This document shows, piece by piece, positions 32,076 to 46,100 of a DNA stretch of 64,000 nt (the stretch's first letter is position 1; each line of letters starts with the position of its first letter). Made by a program: the position numbers and the translations under genes. Source of the DNA: Leptodontidium sp. MPI-SDFR-AT-0119 (Eukaryota > Ascomycota > Leotiomycetes > Helotiales > Leptodontidiaceae). The notes under the pieces are model-generated. The model searched no databases and had not been told where the DNA came from. It saw only the letters and a program-made list of their open reading frames with translations. The stretch lies in NCBI GenBank assembly GCA_020726505.1, contig JAHLEZ010000023.1:682001-746000 (forward strand), read 5' to 3'.

Positions 32076-35000
32076 TAAGAAAAGACTAATACCCTTTCGT
32101 TATAAAGCGTTATATTTCACTTAGTCTTACGCCTTATTAACCTGCCCTTATAGTAAGTTAATAACAAGCCTTAATACCTTAGCTTATTTGACAAATAAGT
32201 ACCTCTTTACTCTCGTAATAAACTGTCTTAGAGAAAGCTAGATATTCTCTTGCGATTAACTTACTTTACCGTAACTTAACGCGCGCCTTGTTTCGAACGA
32301 ATGTCTAATTAATAAACCGATTAATAACCTTAAACGTAAATACCCCTTAACTCCACCTTATTACTACTGCCGACCTCTCCCCCTCGCCGGCGAAGCTCTA
32401 AAGAAAGGAGCGCCCTTATACGGCTAAGCTTTACTAACACTACCTTTATTTCTTTAGTCAAGACTCTTTCGAAAGAGCCGGAGAGCTTTAACAGATTTGA
32501 CTTAGACTTAAAGGACAAGCCCTAGCGTTTTTTCGACGCATCGCCAGAGCCTACTAATATAGAGGGTTTTACCCCCGCTTAGCAAGCTAAGGTCGATTAA
32601 TTAATCAAGGACTCCGTTAACTCTACTGTCGCCTAAGCCCTCGCTTAATATACTACTAATAACCCTCGTTAAGAGACTCGCACTCCTTCCCCCTCTTTAG
32701 ACCGGTTAACACGTGCTTTTACAGCCGACCTCTAATTAACCGCCGACTATTACTTACTAAAGTTAAATATATTAATCCGAGCGGTAGAGCCCTCTAAGGT
32801 TAAGTTCCCCCGACTCCCGTTTAACGACTATAAGGGAGATATTAAATATAATACTTAGAAGATAAAAATAAAGCTATTCTTAAAGGAGTACTCTAGTAAC
32901 TTTAAGAGTAAGACGTCTTAAGTTAAGGCTTACTTCCGTTATACCGCTAGCGAAGCTAAGACTATTATCCTTTAACACATAAATCCTGACTACGCCGGAA
33001 CCTTTGACACAACAGCCGACGTATTAAAGGCGCTAGACTAGCGATTCTTTGATTATAACTAAGTCTAAGCCGCTAAAAGACTTTATAACTAACTTATTAT
33101 AAGAAATATAACGTATAACGACTTCCGGATTAAATTCACGTTATACGTTATTACTAGCAAGATCTCTCGCTCTTGCTAGTTCGAGGATGTATGTGAAAAG
33201 GTGTCCCTGACCTTTAAGCACATAATTTATATCGAGAAATACAAGATAAACGGCGATTACACTGCTCTCGATGAGTTCCTGGCTATTACGGACTAAGAGA
33301 GCCGTAATATTACCCTAAAAGAGGCCGCCTCGACCCGCAAAGCTCAGCCTAACGTGGCCTTTAATACTAACGACTCGCGCGGTATCTTAAAAAAGGATAA
33401 CTTACGTTCGACCTCACTTACCCCCGCGTCTCACGCGTGGAGACCACCGACTCCAAGACAGTCGTCAGATGTCCGCCAGCGTACACCCTCGCCTTCGCCT
33501 GTCTTGCGCCGACTTAAGTCCCTTGTACCTCCTCTCGCACTTAGGGACGTCTCTTCTAACACTTATCTTTACTATAACAAGACTAGTTATTAAGCTAGCG
33601 ACTGCCCTAAGCGCCGTAAGGACTAAGTTCTCGACAAGTTAATTTCTGAGTTAGTCGTTAGTAAGGATTTAAAGACTAACGAGTTATTAAAAAACTCTTA
33701 GGCTATAACAAAGACTTATACCTTAGTATAAGTTATAATTTATAAAAGGACTTAGTATTTAATTTCCGCGCTCTTATTAAAAGGCGACAATTCTTAATTA
33801 ATATTAAACTAAAAAAGAATAGATTCTTTATTAAGACACTTATATATATTAATAGTAGAGTTAATATTTTTAATATTATTAAAACCTCCTTCGTATACTG
33901 ACTTGTTAAGTAATTTAATATTTCTTTTATATCCCTCCCTTAACTAATCGTCCTAACTAGTTATAATAATAAGAAAGGTAAGCCGATTAACACGGCCGTC
34001 TTACTTACTTTAACAATCGACCGCCGGCGAATTAACTTCCCCTTTCTAATAACTAACCTAAGAAACACCGACGTCTTAATTAGTCGGAAGTTCTTTGAGT
34101 ATTACGACTTAAAGCAGTCGTATATAAAAAACCGTAATCGGCTAGAATGGCTATTAAATATACTTATTTAGCCGTACTTTGACTAGTAAGTCTTCGTCGA
34201 CATTAACCGTTCTAATAAGTTAATCGTTAAGTCTTATTAGCTCGATATAAAACGAAAGGATGCCCTTATAAATATAAATAACTACTGTTAAAGGCAAGTT
34301 AAGTTCGCGGCGCTCAACGATTCCCTGAAGTCAAAGGCCCCCGTTTAATTAACCGCTAGTGTCTCGCTAACTTGACCCTCGAGCTTTACTAGAGAAATCA
34401 AAGTACGCCTGCGAATTATAAAAGAGTAATTAAACCCCTTAATATCCTGTGATTTAAAATTATTACTTAAGGACAAAAGAGCCCGTAGAGCCTCCTCGGC
34501 GAATCACTAGCCGAAGGCGCTTACTATAGAGATTTTCCTTATATTAATAGCGGCGATATCTACGACGTACCTTCGACTTAGAAATTTAAAAGGAGTAAAG
34601 TAAAAACCTTTATAATATTAATATATAAGATTAATTAAAAGTTAACTCGTCGTTAGTAAGAGGCCTTAAACTAGTTAAGTGTCGAACTCGTATTAATAAA
34701 CGGAGACTTAACTTTAAAAGAGGCCCTAAAGGTTAAATACGCGTAAAATAACGAGCTAATAAGTAGGAAGCTCCCGGCAAAGTATTAAGAGTATACCCTT
34801 TTCTTCTCCTGGCGAGCCTCTGACGAGTTACTAGTATATTACTAGGGCGTAGACTATTAAATTAAGCTTACTAAGGAGAACGACTTGTTTTTTAAACTCC
34901 TCCGGCGTATAACTAAAAAACAATTATTAAAGACTAAATAATATATTATTAATAACTTATATAAAGGTTTTATTAAGCCCTCTAGCGTATTATATGCGGC

Positions 35001-35452
35001 TTTTATCCTCTTTGCTAAAAAAGCCAATAGCAGTCTTCGGCTATATGTCAACTACCGGAAGCTAAATGCCCTATTAAAGAAGGACTTATACTTAATCTCT
35101 TTAATTAACGAGATAATAACACGTATTTATAAGGCAAAGGTTTTTATAAAGCTCGATATTTAGTAAGCTTTTTACCGCATTTATATGTCTCCTAAGAGCG
35201 AAGACTATACGACCTTTCGCACTTAATATAACACGTATAAATATAAGGTTCTTTCTTTTAGCCTTATTAATAGACCGGCGACTTTCTAGCGGTTTATTAA
35301 TAATATCTTTATAAAACACTTAGACGACTTTTACGCGGCTTATATAAACAATATTTTAATATATTCGTCTACTCCTAAAGAGTATAAGGTTTATATTAAG
35401 AAGGTAATAGTAATATTATAAGCACACGGACTTTAGGCTAATATTAAAAAGT
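32076..35452 (+). mobile_element. Gyp1 copy L3, plus strand: gag, protease and part of reverse transcriptase, RIP-mutated
   Basis: The element order is leader, gag (about 32700-33620), protease region (about 34000-34150, VLISRKFFEYYDLKQSY) and reverse transcriptase (about 34800-35450). Gag ends with a decayed zinc knuckle (YYNK-x-SY, then ASDCPKRRKD). The reverse transcriptase shows LYVNYRKLN at about 35040 and YINNILIYS at 35341-35367, where active gypsy elements have VDYR and YxDDILIYS. Asp to Asn at both catalytic positions is the G-to-A change expected of RIP. The copy is cut at 35452 by another Gyp1 LTR. Confidence 0.85.
33354..33593 (+). pseudogene. Least mutated part of Gyp1 gag (79-codon open piece)
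   Basis: This part of gag lacks stops, has near-normal base composition and retains CA dinucleotides. It encodes a Ser/Pro-rich linker (RTPSPSPVLRRLKSLVPPLA) just before the zinc knuckle. It is a fragment of the element, not an independent gene. Confidence 0.7.
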
Positions 35453-35753
35453 TGTTACGGCTAGCCAAAGGTTGATACGGCGAGTTGACTCAAGCTTTGT
35501 ATTTAGGCCTAAGGCTACACTCAGAATCGAGAAGAAAAGACAAGGAGGAAAAGAGAGCTCTCCGTAAGGGGAAGCTCGAGTATAAATATATAAAGGACCC
35601 TCCTAATAAGGCCTAGCGCAGTTAAGTGCTATTTACGTCAATATGTCGCAGGCTCGCCACTTAGTCTCCCCTATCGGGCTTAGCGCCGTCGTATAGCTAG
35701 CGATATTACGAGCTAGTGTTAATTAGAATGCGAGGGCATCGTAGGTCGTAATA
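35453..35753 (-). repeat. Gyp1 LTR, copy L4 (3' LTR of a minus-strand element)
   Basis: TGTTACGGCTAGCC to GTCGTAATA, 301 bp, the same orientation as 27033-27334. The polypurine tract complement TTACCCCCCCC follows at 35754. Confidence 0.85.
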
Positions 35754-38700
35754 TTACCCCCCCCTCCTAAAAAACTACGTCCGCGTAATTATAACTATAA
35801 CCGTGTCGTCCTTAAGGTCGTTATAGTCGTTAATACTTACGTTATAAGCCTTTAGTCACTTAGGGAGGGCTCTTAGTAGGCCTTTAGCGTCGGGATACTC
35901 TAAGTAGAACCGTTTAATTATATATAAAGCCGTTATAATATCTAAGTATAAGTATTACTTTAAGTCCTCGTTAGCGCCTAGTCACTTAATATAATAAAAT
36001 AACTTATTTCGCACGACCTTAAAGCCAAGGATGCCTTTAATTTCTTACTTATTTTACTTAGGCAATAACTAAATAAGTGCCGGCGTCGCTTTAACTTGTC
36101 CCGGTAGGGGGTTATTAACGTACTTACGGAGTGAGTGTAAGTAAAAGACAAAGTAAATTGACTAGTCCTCTAGTAACTCCACTCTTTAGCTCTCTCCTTC
36201 CTTGGCGATTACCTTAACTAGGCCGTACTACTTATTAGACAGCTTCCTTAAGGGTCGGTCGACGTTTTAGTTCCGAGTGTCGACTAGTACTAGGTCGCTA
36301 ACGTCCTAATCGACGGCGCGTCGCCCACGGTTCGCTAGTCGTTTTATTTTCTCTTATTAATCCTTTAGGGACGACTATACGACTTTTGTAACCTCCTTTA
36401 TTCGTAAGGCTACTTATAAAGCCTCCTCGCAATTAAGTCTCTTTATTACTATAGCCAGAGGCTTTAAGTTAATTAAGTCCTAGGAAGTCCTCGACTTAAC
36501 GCCGTTAAATAGCTAGAAAGGAAACAGGTAGCCTAAGGACTTATATAATAACGTTAGTTAGGCGATGTTTATAATTAATAAGAAGTCGCTTTAATTGTCT
36601 TAGTAGTAATAATAAAAGGGATAGAGCCGCTACTTAATATATTAGTTCGTTACTTTTATTTAGCCGTCGACGTTTAGGTTATACGCCGTCGTTAGCTTTA
36701 CCTTAGTCTCGAGGATACGACAGTACTCTTTCTAAAAAGAGGAGACGAACTAAAGTCCGCGGTTTAAGACAATAGAATCCGGTATACCGAAGTGTTAAGT
36801 CTAATAAGTAAAGAAGAGAATAGTTATGCCTTTCGCCGTAATTATATTATTATAAAGTATTAAGACTAGCTTCTTAAATAAGCGGTCGACAATAACTATA
36901 ATAAAGTTATAGCCGTACTTGTCTAGCGGTAGCTTCGTGAAGTCCATTATAAGGTGTTAGTACGGCCGAGTAGGGATTAGTAGGGGGTATAGGAAGCTAA
37001 GAGTCTTATCCCTACGAGCCTTTTGTCAGGAGTAACTATAGTTTGCCACGTATCGAGCTATATTTGTAGTAAGGCCGTTCTAATAATATTTACGACTTAG
37101 TAATGCCTTTATTTTTCTAATCCTTATATACGTTATTAAAAGTTAAAAATATATATAGCGAATAAGTGTCGTGCGAAGCTCTAGCAGTTTTAAAGGCACT
37201 TTTAGGCGGTCTTAAAACAGCAACTTGTCGTTTATTAACTTATAATTTAGCGACTACTCTTTAGCTTTTTATTAGAGAGGCTCTAGCGAAGGCGAGGTCT
37301 TATTAGCTAGGAGCACTTAGTTAATAACGTCGTATTCCGTAATATCGTACGCTACTATAGAGTTAAGGTCTAACTCCTCCGCAGTAAGCGTCTTTAAGTC
37401 GATTAATACTTTTATATTTGACTCTAACTCAGGTTCCGGCTTTGGCTTGTCACGTGTCTTAATATTGTGATCCGGGATTATAGCCTTTATAAGTGCTAGG
37501 GGTATCGTCTTTACGACATTAATATAAGCGTCTATAAAGTCGACGGCAGAGAATTAAAGGTCACTAGCGACTCGCGGGTTAATTTTATTAGTCAGAATTA
37601 ATTATTAGTTGCGAATAGCCTACTTACGTGCCTCTATAGCCGTGAAGTCTTAATCCCGTCGAGACAAAGTATTAACTAACGTATTAGTTGTCTTAGTACA
37701 ATATATAATCGTAAAATAAAAGTTTATAAAGAACTTAGCTTATTAAGTTTACTTAACCGTAAGGTCCTTAGTCGTTATAAAGTACTTTAGGGCTCAGTAG
37801 TTTATATAAACAAGGACATTTTTCTAGGCACTTAAGAGTTTTAGGCAATATTACTTAAATAACTAGAAAATCGCTAGTATTTCTTTATCGTAAATCAGGT
37901 AGTTAAGCTTAAGGTCTATTATAGTCTTAAAAAAGTATCTTATAAGGTAAAAAGTGTCGTCTTTTTAAAGTTAAAATAAAATCTTAGTAACGACTTTATT
38001 AAAAGAGTTAGTCTCTAGCCGCGTTTATTTAATAAGGTCGTAGTAGCGAAGAACTAGCGTAAACTAAAAGGCCTTCCGGAGAGTTTCTTAAGCGTTCTTA
38101 TAAGCGCTGTCGAATTTAAAGGGGACGTCTTTTTTAGTAAGTATTATAAGAGGTCGTATAATACGACTATAGTCCTTAATAAACCGGCGATAAAAGTTAT
38201 AAAAGTTAAGGTAACTTTATATACTTTATATATTATTAACGTATTATTAGTCCTTAATTACACTAATCTTCTTTAAGTTTACTTCTACGCTATTAACTTT
38301 AATAATAAATCCTAAGAACTTAGTCTTTTGCACGCTAAACTTAGACTTCTTAATGTCAGCCTAAAGTCTATGTGCTTATAATATTACTATAACCTTCTTA
38401 ACATAGACTTTATATTCCTTTAAAGTAGATAAATATATAAGGATATCATTTATATAAGCCGTGTAAAAGTCGTCGAGGTACTCTATAAGGATATTATTAA
38501 TAAATCGCTAAAAAGTCGCCGGACTATTAATAAGGCCAAAGAGAAGAACCTTATATTTATACGTGCCGTATTAAGTGCGAAAGGTCGTGTAATTTTCGCT
38601 CTTAAGGGACATACAAATACGGTAGAAAGCTTACTAAATATTAAGCTTTATAAAGACCTTTGCCTTATAAATACGTGTTATTATCTTATTAATTAGTAAA

Positions 38701-39038
38701 ATCAGGTATAAGTCTTTTTTCGACAAGGCATTTAACTTCTAGTAGTCGACACATAATTAAAGACTGCCGTCGGCTTTCTTAACAAAGAGAATAAGGGCTA
38801 TATATAATACGCTAGAGGGCTTAATAAAACCTTTATATAAGTTATTAATAATATACCGTTTAGTCTTTAATAGTTATTCTTTAGTTATACGTCAGAGAGG
38901 TTTAAAGGATAAGTCGTTCTCCTTAGTAAGCTCGATTTAATAGTTTACGCCCTAGTAATACGTTAGTAGTTTGTTAGAGGCTCGCTAAGAGAAGAGAGGG
39001 ATATACTTTTAATACTTTGCTAGGAACTTCTTACTTAT
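35754..39038 (-). mobile_element. Gyp1 copy L4, minus strand: integrase, RNase H, reverse transcriptase; interrupted at 39038
   Basis: Read on minus, this is the inner sequence of Gyp1 from the polypurine tract back into reverse transcriptase. 38400-39030 is the inverse complement of the reverse transcriptase of copy L3, including YIND-ILIY for YxDD. At 39038 the sequence is cut by a Gyp2 LTR and resumes at 63570. TTAT is repeated at 39035-39038 and 63566-63569. The joined sequence matches the uninterrupted L3 region around 34730-34780. All frames carry RIP stops. Confidence 0.85.
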
Positions 39039-39318
39039 TGTGGTGGGGACAACCCCTAATTTCTTTTGTCACATGACTGCGCTAGTCCTTCGCATATATA
39101 AGGAGCTAACACTTGATTATAAAACGTTAAGAACGTAATACTAAATATATTCTATTTATTAAAACCTTTTCCCTCCCCTCCTTTGCCGATTCGTACTCTC
39201 TAGATATATAATATCTTTAGATTTAATTAATCTATTATTTATAGAGCCTAGAATCTCCTCCGGTAGCTCGCTATATATTACCCTCTTATTATATAGATTA
39301 GGGTTTGTCCCTCTTATA
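39039..39318 (+). repeat. Gyp2 LTR a (5' LTR of copy X)
   Basis: Starts TGTGGTGGGGACAACCCC and ends GTCCCTCTTATA (RIP form of GTCCCTCCCACA), 280 bp. The extended ends TGTGG-x-GGGAC/GTCCCTCCCACA are inverted. Confidence 0.9.
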
Positions 39319-42300
39319 TATTTTTAGTAACTAACGTAGGGAGTGAGTTACTATTAAAGGAGGAACTAAATAAGTATAACAATAAGGCCCTTATGTGCTA
39401 ACTTATATAAGGAGAGTCAAGAAAAACGACAATTATTTAAACTAAGGGAGCTATTTAGTTAATTATTTCTTAGCCTTTAAGGCAAAACGATAAATATAAA
39501 AAATACAGACCTTTAACTTAGAGAGAACAAAGACTATTAAGGAACTAAGGAAAGTTATAAAGTGAGAGTACCTATAATACTAGAAAATCTGTCTCCCTTA
39601 AGCCACTATTTTAATTCTATTATTTTAAGACATAATACTTGGCCACTTCGCATTAGCTTTTATTCTTAGCGAAGGTTTTAGTGTTTCTAAACGTAACTAG
39701 TATTTTTTAAACGCTAAGAAAAGTCGAGACTCTACAACGGAACTAAAATTAATATATTAGAGGCTTAAGCGGAGTACTAGCGAGCTTATATTTTAGAGTA
39801 TTCGGCGAGACATAAAACTTCTAGGCTAGTCTAAAGCCTAAGTAACTTACGCCGAGTATTAATCTCCTTACTTTGTTTTCTTATTATATTTGCTTTTATT
39901 GTTTTTATAATTTCTGTATACAAGCCTTAAGCTTTAGGGCGTGTTTGTTTTAATTTAATAATTATTAACGTTCGCTAAGGGCTAACTAAGGAGCACGGCC
40001 CTAAACTTTTACTAGGAGTTATTAACATTTATCTCGTTTTAAGGTAAGCGAGAGCTTATATACTTTTTATTTTAAGGGAGGGGGTTTCCTTTATATTTCT
40101 TTGGCGATTAATATATTATATTTTTAGTTATTTTCTTATATTTTAATTAATAACATTATTAATTTACTTTACTACGACCTTCTTACAGTAACGCACGATA
40201 TCAAATAACAGAAACATCGACTACGGCTACAGTAACCCTAGGATAAGTAGGTTCGGTAATATTGTAATGCCCCCTAGCTCTATTTTGACAGGAGTAACTC
40301 CTTTGTTTAGACCTAGAATTACTACTAGGCCAAGCCTTAATACCTCTATACTCTCTAAGGACACTACTTCTTAAACCTCGGAGACCTCTTAAAAGAGGAA
40401 TAAAGGAAAGAAAGAAAAGTAAAGGACTAGTGGCTTTGATTTTATTAATCTTATAAGACTACACTAATACTCCGGCCTTACTTTTATTATAAACGACTTA
40501 AAGAACCTGAAAATCTATCTTAGTTAGCTTATGCCTATTACTAGGACCTTAAATGCCCTTATCTTTAATAGAATTAATATTAGTAATTACTTTTGAATTC
40601 TCGATTAATACTTTATAGCTTATATAGTCATTAATAATTAAGTTAAGAAAGAATAGGTGGCTGAGTACGTTACTTAAGCTTATGTATAGACTATTTAGAA
40701 GCTTTTAGGCTTTAAAGAGGGTAGCTATATTAGCTTTAAGGATACTGTAATTCAAGAGTACTAGCGCGATAATACGGAGCGCCGCTTATATACTAATAGT
40801 TACCTTGACCGACTTAAGTATGACTTTAAGACTCTTACAAAGGACGGCGAGCTTACTCCTAAACAGTGCCGCGACTTTCTCCGAGTATTTAGAGAGGTTG
40901 TTATTAATTATATTAACCGTGGCAACCTTATTAATAAGTAAGCCTCTATAAGATTTATTTTCTTTTTTCTTTAGAATTTACGAACTAAAGCTATATAAGT
41001 TACTTTTAAGAATAGTAGAACCTTAAATATTAATAATATAAACTTATTTAAAAGGGTCTACTTTATTATAAAAGCTTACTTTAACTTTAAGAGAGAGTTA
41101 AGCGCTATTATTAAAGAGTAAGGCATTACTAACCGAGTATAAGGTAATACTAATAGCACTAACTTATTCGCTGATCGCTTTGTACCTTAACTAACGACTT
41201 ATATTATTCTGCTTTATAAAAGTGGACTAACACCCCGGCACTAGTCTGACTTTATTAATTATAAGGACAACTTTATATAAGACGAGATTTCTAGAGTACT
41301 AAAGTAACAAGACAAGGAGCTGTTTATACTTAATTTCCTTCTTACCTTAAAGAAAGTTACTAAGAACTTAAGTAAGGTTAACATAAGAGATTTAGATTTT
41401 ATTATTAAAAGATTAAAACACATAAGGATTCTCAGAGTAATAGTTTAAAGAGCCTTTAATATTAACTTTATTACTAAAGTTAATATGTTTATATTCTTTA
41501 AAGAGGCTTAAGAGCAAGCTGCCGTCGACTATAGTACAATAAATTCGAGTTCCTTAAGGTATAATAAGCGTGCTAGGGATAATTATAGTTGCCGCTAGTG
41601 TATGAATTAACATTAGCTAGGCATAAGACCCTAAGAATATTATAATTATATAAATTAATGCTATAACTATAAGAAATAGATCAGTCTTAGTATTATTTAT
41701 AAAGCCGACGACACTAATTATATTTACATTAGCCTATAACAGGAGGGGAAGAAGTCATACCCCGTTTAGTTTCCCTTAGACAGAAGGTCTAAAAGATATT
41801 ATATTTTAACGCGAGTCTTAAATACTTTATACGACTTTAACCTTAAACGTTAAGCTAAAGTAGTTAAAGAACTTCTTAAAGTAAGAAAAGAAGTTACACT
41901 TATTAAAGAGAAAGGAGACAAGGAAACATAATCTTCGACTATTCTTATTATAAGTTATATTAAGCTTATTAAAGAACTTACGGGGGACCTTAACTCGGAT
42001 ATTATTAATTAATAAGACTACACCGAATACTAATTAACACAAATCCAAAATTTGCTAGCGTATGGCACTAATAGTACTAATTTTAAAGCTATAGTAGCTC
42101 CGGTCGAGACTAGGCAGCGAAAGGGAGCACTTAGATAAGAGCTGTATAAGACTTTAGACAAGTTCTAAGAGAAGATTAAGTCTTAATTTACTTATAATAA
42201 ACTAAAGGCACCCCGCGATATTAAAGAACTAGTCAAGTTCGCTAATACTATAGACGTCGATAGCTTAGTAGAGATTAAAATAATACCGTAATAGATTTTA

Positions 42301-43045
42301 GCCCGTAATAAGTCTAAAGTCTTTAACTTAAGCACGAAAACGACATTTATTATAATACTAAAAACACCTTTTAAAATATTACTTATTAATAATATAACAA
42401 AAAAGAGAGCTTCGAAGTCTAAGGCACTAGTAATACTATCGGCTATTCTTAGACTTGTATCTTGTATAGTGTTATCCCGAAGTCCTCGCGTGTAAGAGGC
42501 GTTAACTCGGAATAGTTATAGGCTTAATAATATCTTAGATAAATTACTTGTATAAAAGGAGCTTCCCGGAAACTTTACGCTAGGAGAAATTATAGTCTTT
42601 ATAGACTCGCCTAGAGTATCTTGTCTCTTTACTAAAACGATTAACTGACGTATATAAAAGGAATTAATCGCTAATATTAATACCTTAGAATTCAAAGAAC
42701 TAAGGTTAATAACTAGGGAAGATATTATTGTGTGTTAAAAACTACTTTACGGCACTTTATATACTCTTCCGAACCTTTATACTACTAATGTTTCTATAAC
42801 TGCGAACTATAAACGACGACTTAAAGAAATTAAACAGAAAGGCCTTAAGCTAAAGTATAAGTATTAAGAAGAGCGTATTATAACTTATAGCTCTATCTTA
42901 AGAAATCTATTAGCGGCAAAGTTTAAAATATAATAAAGACGCTGGCGACTTTAATTGTTTATATAATAAGAAGCTCTTATTAATAACTTAGTACTATGGC
43001 TTATAGTCAGCGCTATCTCGGTCTTTAGTCTGATCTTTATAGTAT
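39319..43045 (+). mobile_element. Gyp2 copy X, 5' half: leader and gag, RIP-mutated
   Basis: TTTTTAGTAACTAACG directly after the LTR is the likely primer binding site region. A leader of about 950 bp precedes a gag-like frame from ATG 40266 (MPPSSI-like start). Gag contains the DVSNYFRILDQYF-type region and a remnant of a Cys-rich knuckle near 41590. It is collinear with 43326-47042 of copy Y. The half ends at 43045 with GTAT, which is repeated after copy Y at 55304-55307. Confidence 0.8.
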
Positions 43046-43325
43046 TGTGGTGGGGACAGCCCCTGATTTCTTTTGTCATATGACTACGCTAGTCCTTCGC
43101 ATATATAAGGAGCTAACACTTAATTACAAAACGTTAAAAACGTAATACTAAATATATTCTATTTATTAAAACCTTTTCCTTCCCCTCCTTTATTAATTTG
43201 TACTCTCTAGATATATAATATCTTTAGATTTAATTAATCTGTTATTTATAGAGCCTAGAATCTCCTCTGGTGGCTCACTATATACTACCCTCTTATTATG
43301 TAAATTAGGGTTCGTCCCTCCCACA
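43046..43325 (+). repeat. Gyp2 LTR b (5' LTR of copy Y)
   Basis: TGTGGTGGGGACAGCCCC to GTCCCTCCCACA, 280 bp, the least mutated of the four LTRs at its ends. Preceded by GTAT (43042-43045). Confidence 0.9.
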
Positions 43326-44273
43326 TATTTTTAGTAACCGACGTAAGGAGTGAGTTACTACTAGAGGAGGAACTAAGTAAGTATAATAGTGAGGCCCTTA
43401 TATACTAACTTATATAAGGAAAGTCAAGAAAAACGACAATTGTCTAAACTAAGGGAGTTATTTAGTTAGTTATCCCTTAGCCCTTAAGGCAAAACGACGA
43501 ACATAAAGAATACAGACCTTTAACTTAAGAAGAACGAAGACTACTAAGAAACCAAAGAAAGCTACAAAGTAAGAGTACTTATAATACTAGAAAATCTGTC
43601 TTCCTTAGGCCACTGTTCTAATTCTATTGTTCCGAGACATAGTGCCTAGCCACTTCGTACTAGTTTCTATTCTCAGCGAAAGTTCCAGTGTTTTTAGACG
43701 TAACTAGTATTCTTTAAACGCTAAGAAAAGTCAAGACTCTATAATAGAACTAAAATTAACATATTAGAGGCTTAAGCGGAGTACTGGCGAGCTTATATTT
43801 CGGAGTGTTTAGCGAGACATAGAACTTCCAGGCTAGTCTAAAGCCTAGGTGGCTTACGCCAAGTGTTAATCTCCTTACTTTATTTTCCTATTATATTTAC
43901 TTTTATTGTTTTTATAATTTCCGTGTACGAGCCCTAAGCTTTAGGGCGTGTTTGTTTTAGTTTAATAGTTATTAGCGTTCACTAGGGGCTAACTAAAGAG
44001 CACGGCCCTAAACCTTCGCTAAGAGTTATTAACATTTATCTCGCTTTAAAGTAAGTAAGAGCCTATATACTTTTTATTTTAGGGGAAGGGGTTTCCTTTA
44101 TATTTCTTTAATAATTAATATACCGCATTCTCAGTTACTTTCCTGTATTCTAATTAATAACACTATTAACTTACCTCACTACGACCTTCTTATAGCAACA
44201 CACAATATCGAACAACGGAAACATCGACTACGGCTACGGCAACCCTAAGATAAGTGGGTTCGACAACATTACA

Positions 44274-46100
44274 ATGCCCCCTGGCTCTATCTTAATAAAA
44301 GTAACTCCTCTGTTTAAACTTAAAATCACTACTAGGCCAAGCCTTAATACCTTTATACTCTCTAAAGACACTACTTCTTAAACCTTAAAGACTTCTTAAA
44401 AGAGGAACAAAGGAAAGAAAGAAAAGCAAGGGACTAATAGCTTTAATTCTATTAATCTTATAGGGCTACACTAATACTCCAGCCTTACCTTTACTATAGA
44501 CGACTTAAAGAACCTGAAAATCTATCTTAGTTAGCCTATGCCTATTACTAGAACCCTAAATACCCCTATCTTTAACGGAATCGATGTCAGCAATTACTTC
44601 CGGATTCTCGATTAATACTTTATAGCCTATATAGTCACTAATAATTAAGTTAAGAAAGAGTAAGTAACTGAGTACGTTACTTAAGCTTATATATAAACTA
44701 TTTAAAAGCTTTTAGGCTTTAAAGAGGGTAACTATACTAGCTTTAAAGATACTATAATTCAGGAGTACTAGCGCGATAATACGGAGCGCCGCTTATATAC
44801 TAATAGTTACCTTAACCGACTTAAGCATGACTTTAAGACTCTTACAAGGGACGGCGAGCCTACTCCCGAGCAGTGCCGCGACTTCCTCTGAGTATTTAAA
44901 GAGGTTACTATTAACTATATTAACCGTGGCAACCTTATTAATAAGTAAGCCTCTGTGAAATTCATCTTCTCCTTTCCTTAAAATCTACGAACTAAAGCTG
45001 TATAAGCTACTTCTAAGAATAGTAGAACCCTAAACATTAATAATATAAACCTATTCGGAAAGGTCTACTTTACTATAAAGGCCTACCTTAACTCCGAGAG
45101 GGAGCTAAGCGCTATTACTAAAAAGTAAGACATCACCGACCAAGTATAAGGTAACACTAATAACACTAACCTATTCGCTAAGCGCTTTGTACTTTAATTA
45201 ACGACTTATATTATTCCGCCTTGTAACAGTAAACCAGTACCCCGGCACTAGTCTGACTTTATTAACTACAAAGACAACTTTACACGGGACAAGATTTCCA
45301 GAGTATTAAAGCAATAAGACGAGGAGCTATTTATACTTAATTTCCTTCTTACCTTAGAGAAAGTTACTAAGAACTTAAGTAAGGTCAATATAAGAGATTT
45401 GGATTTTATTACTAAAGGATTAAAATACATAAGGATTCTCGGAGTAGTAATTTAAAGAGCCTTTAATGCCAACTTTACTACTAAGGTTAACATATTTATA
45501 TTCTTTAAAAAAGCCTAAGAGTAAGCTGCCGTCGACTATAGTATAGTAAATTCGAGTTCCTTAGGGTACAATAAGCGTGCCAGGGATAATTATAGTTACC
45601 GCTAATATATAAATTAACACTAGCTAGGCATAAGACTTTAGGAGTATTATAATTACATAAACTAATATTATAATTATAAGAAATAAATCGGTCTTAGTAT
45701 TATTTATAAAGCCGACGACACTAACTATATTTATATTGGCTTATAACAGGAGGGGAAGAAGTTATACCCCGTCTAGTTTCCCTTGGATAAAAGGTCTAAA
45801 AGACATTATATCTTAATGCAAGTCTTAAATACCTCGTACGACCTTAACCCTAAACGTTAAGCTAAAGTAGTTAATAAACTTCTTAAAGCAAAAAAAGAAG
45901 CTGCGCTTACTAAGGAGAAAGGAAACAAAAAAACATAATCTTCGACTATTCTTATTATAAGTTATATTAAGCTTATTAAAGAACTTACGAGGGACCTTAA
46001 CTCGGATATTATTAGTTAATAAAATTACACTGAATACTAATTAGCACAGATCCAAAATTTGCTAGCGTATAATACTAATAGTACTAATTCTAAAGCTATA
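44274..46100 (+). pseudogene. Gyp2 gag, copy Y
   Basis: The frame from ATG 44274 (MPPGS) has many RIP stops. A gag core reads PIFNGIDVSNYFRILDQYFI followed by RDNTERRLYTNSYLDRLKHD. Near 45590-45680 a decayed knuckle-like Cys/His region lies before DDTNYIYIGL. The same gene in copy X starts at 40266. The 3' limit is approximate. Gag would form the particle. This copy cannot. Confidence 0.6.
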
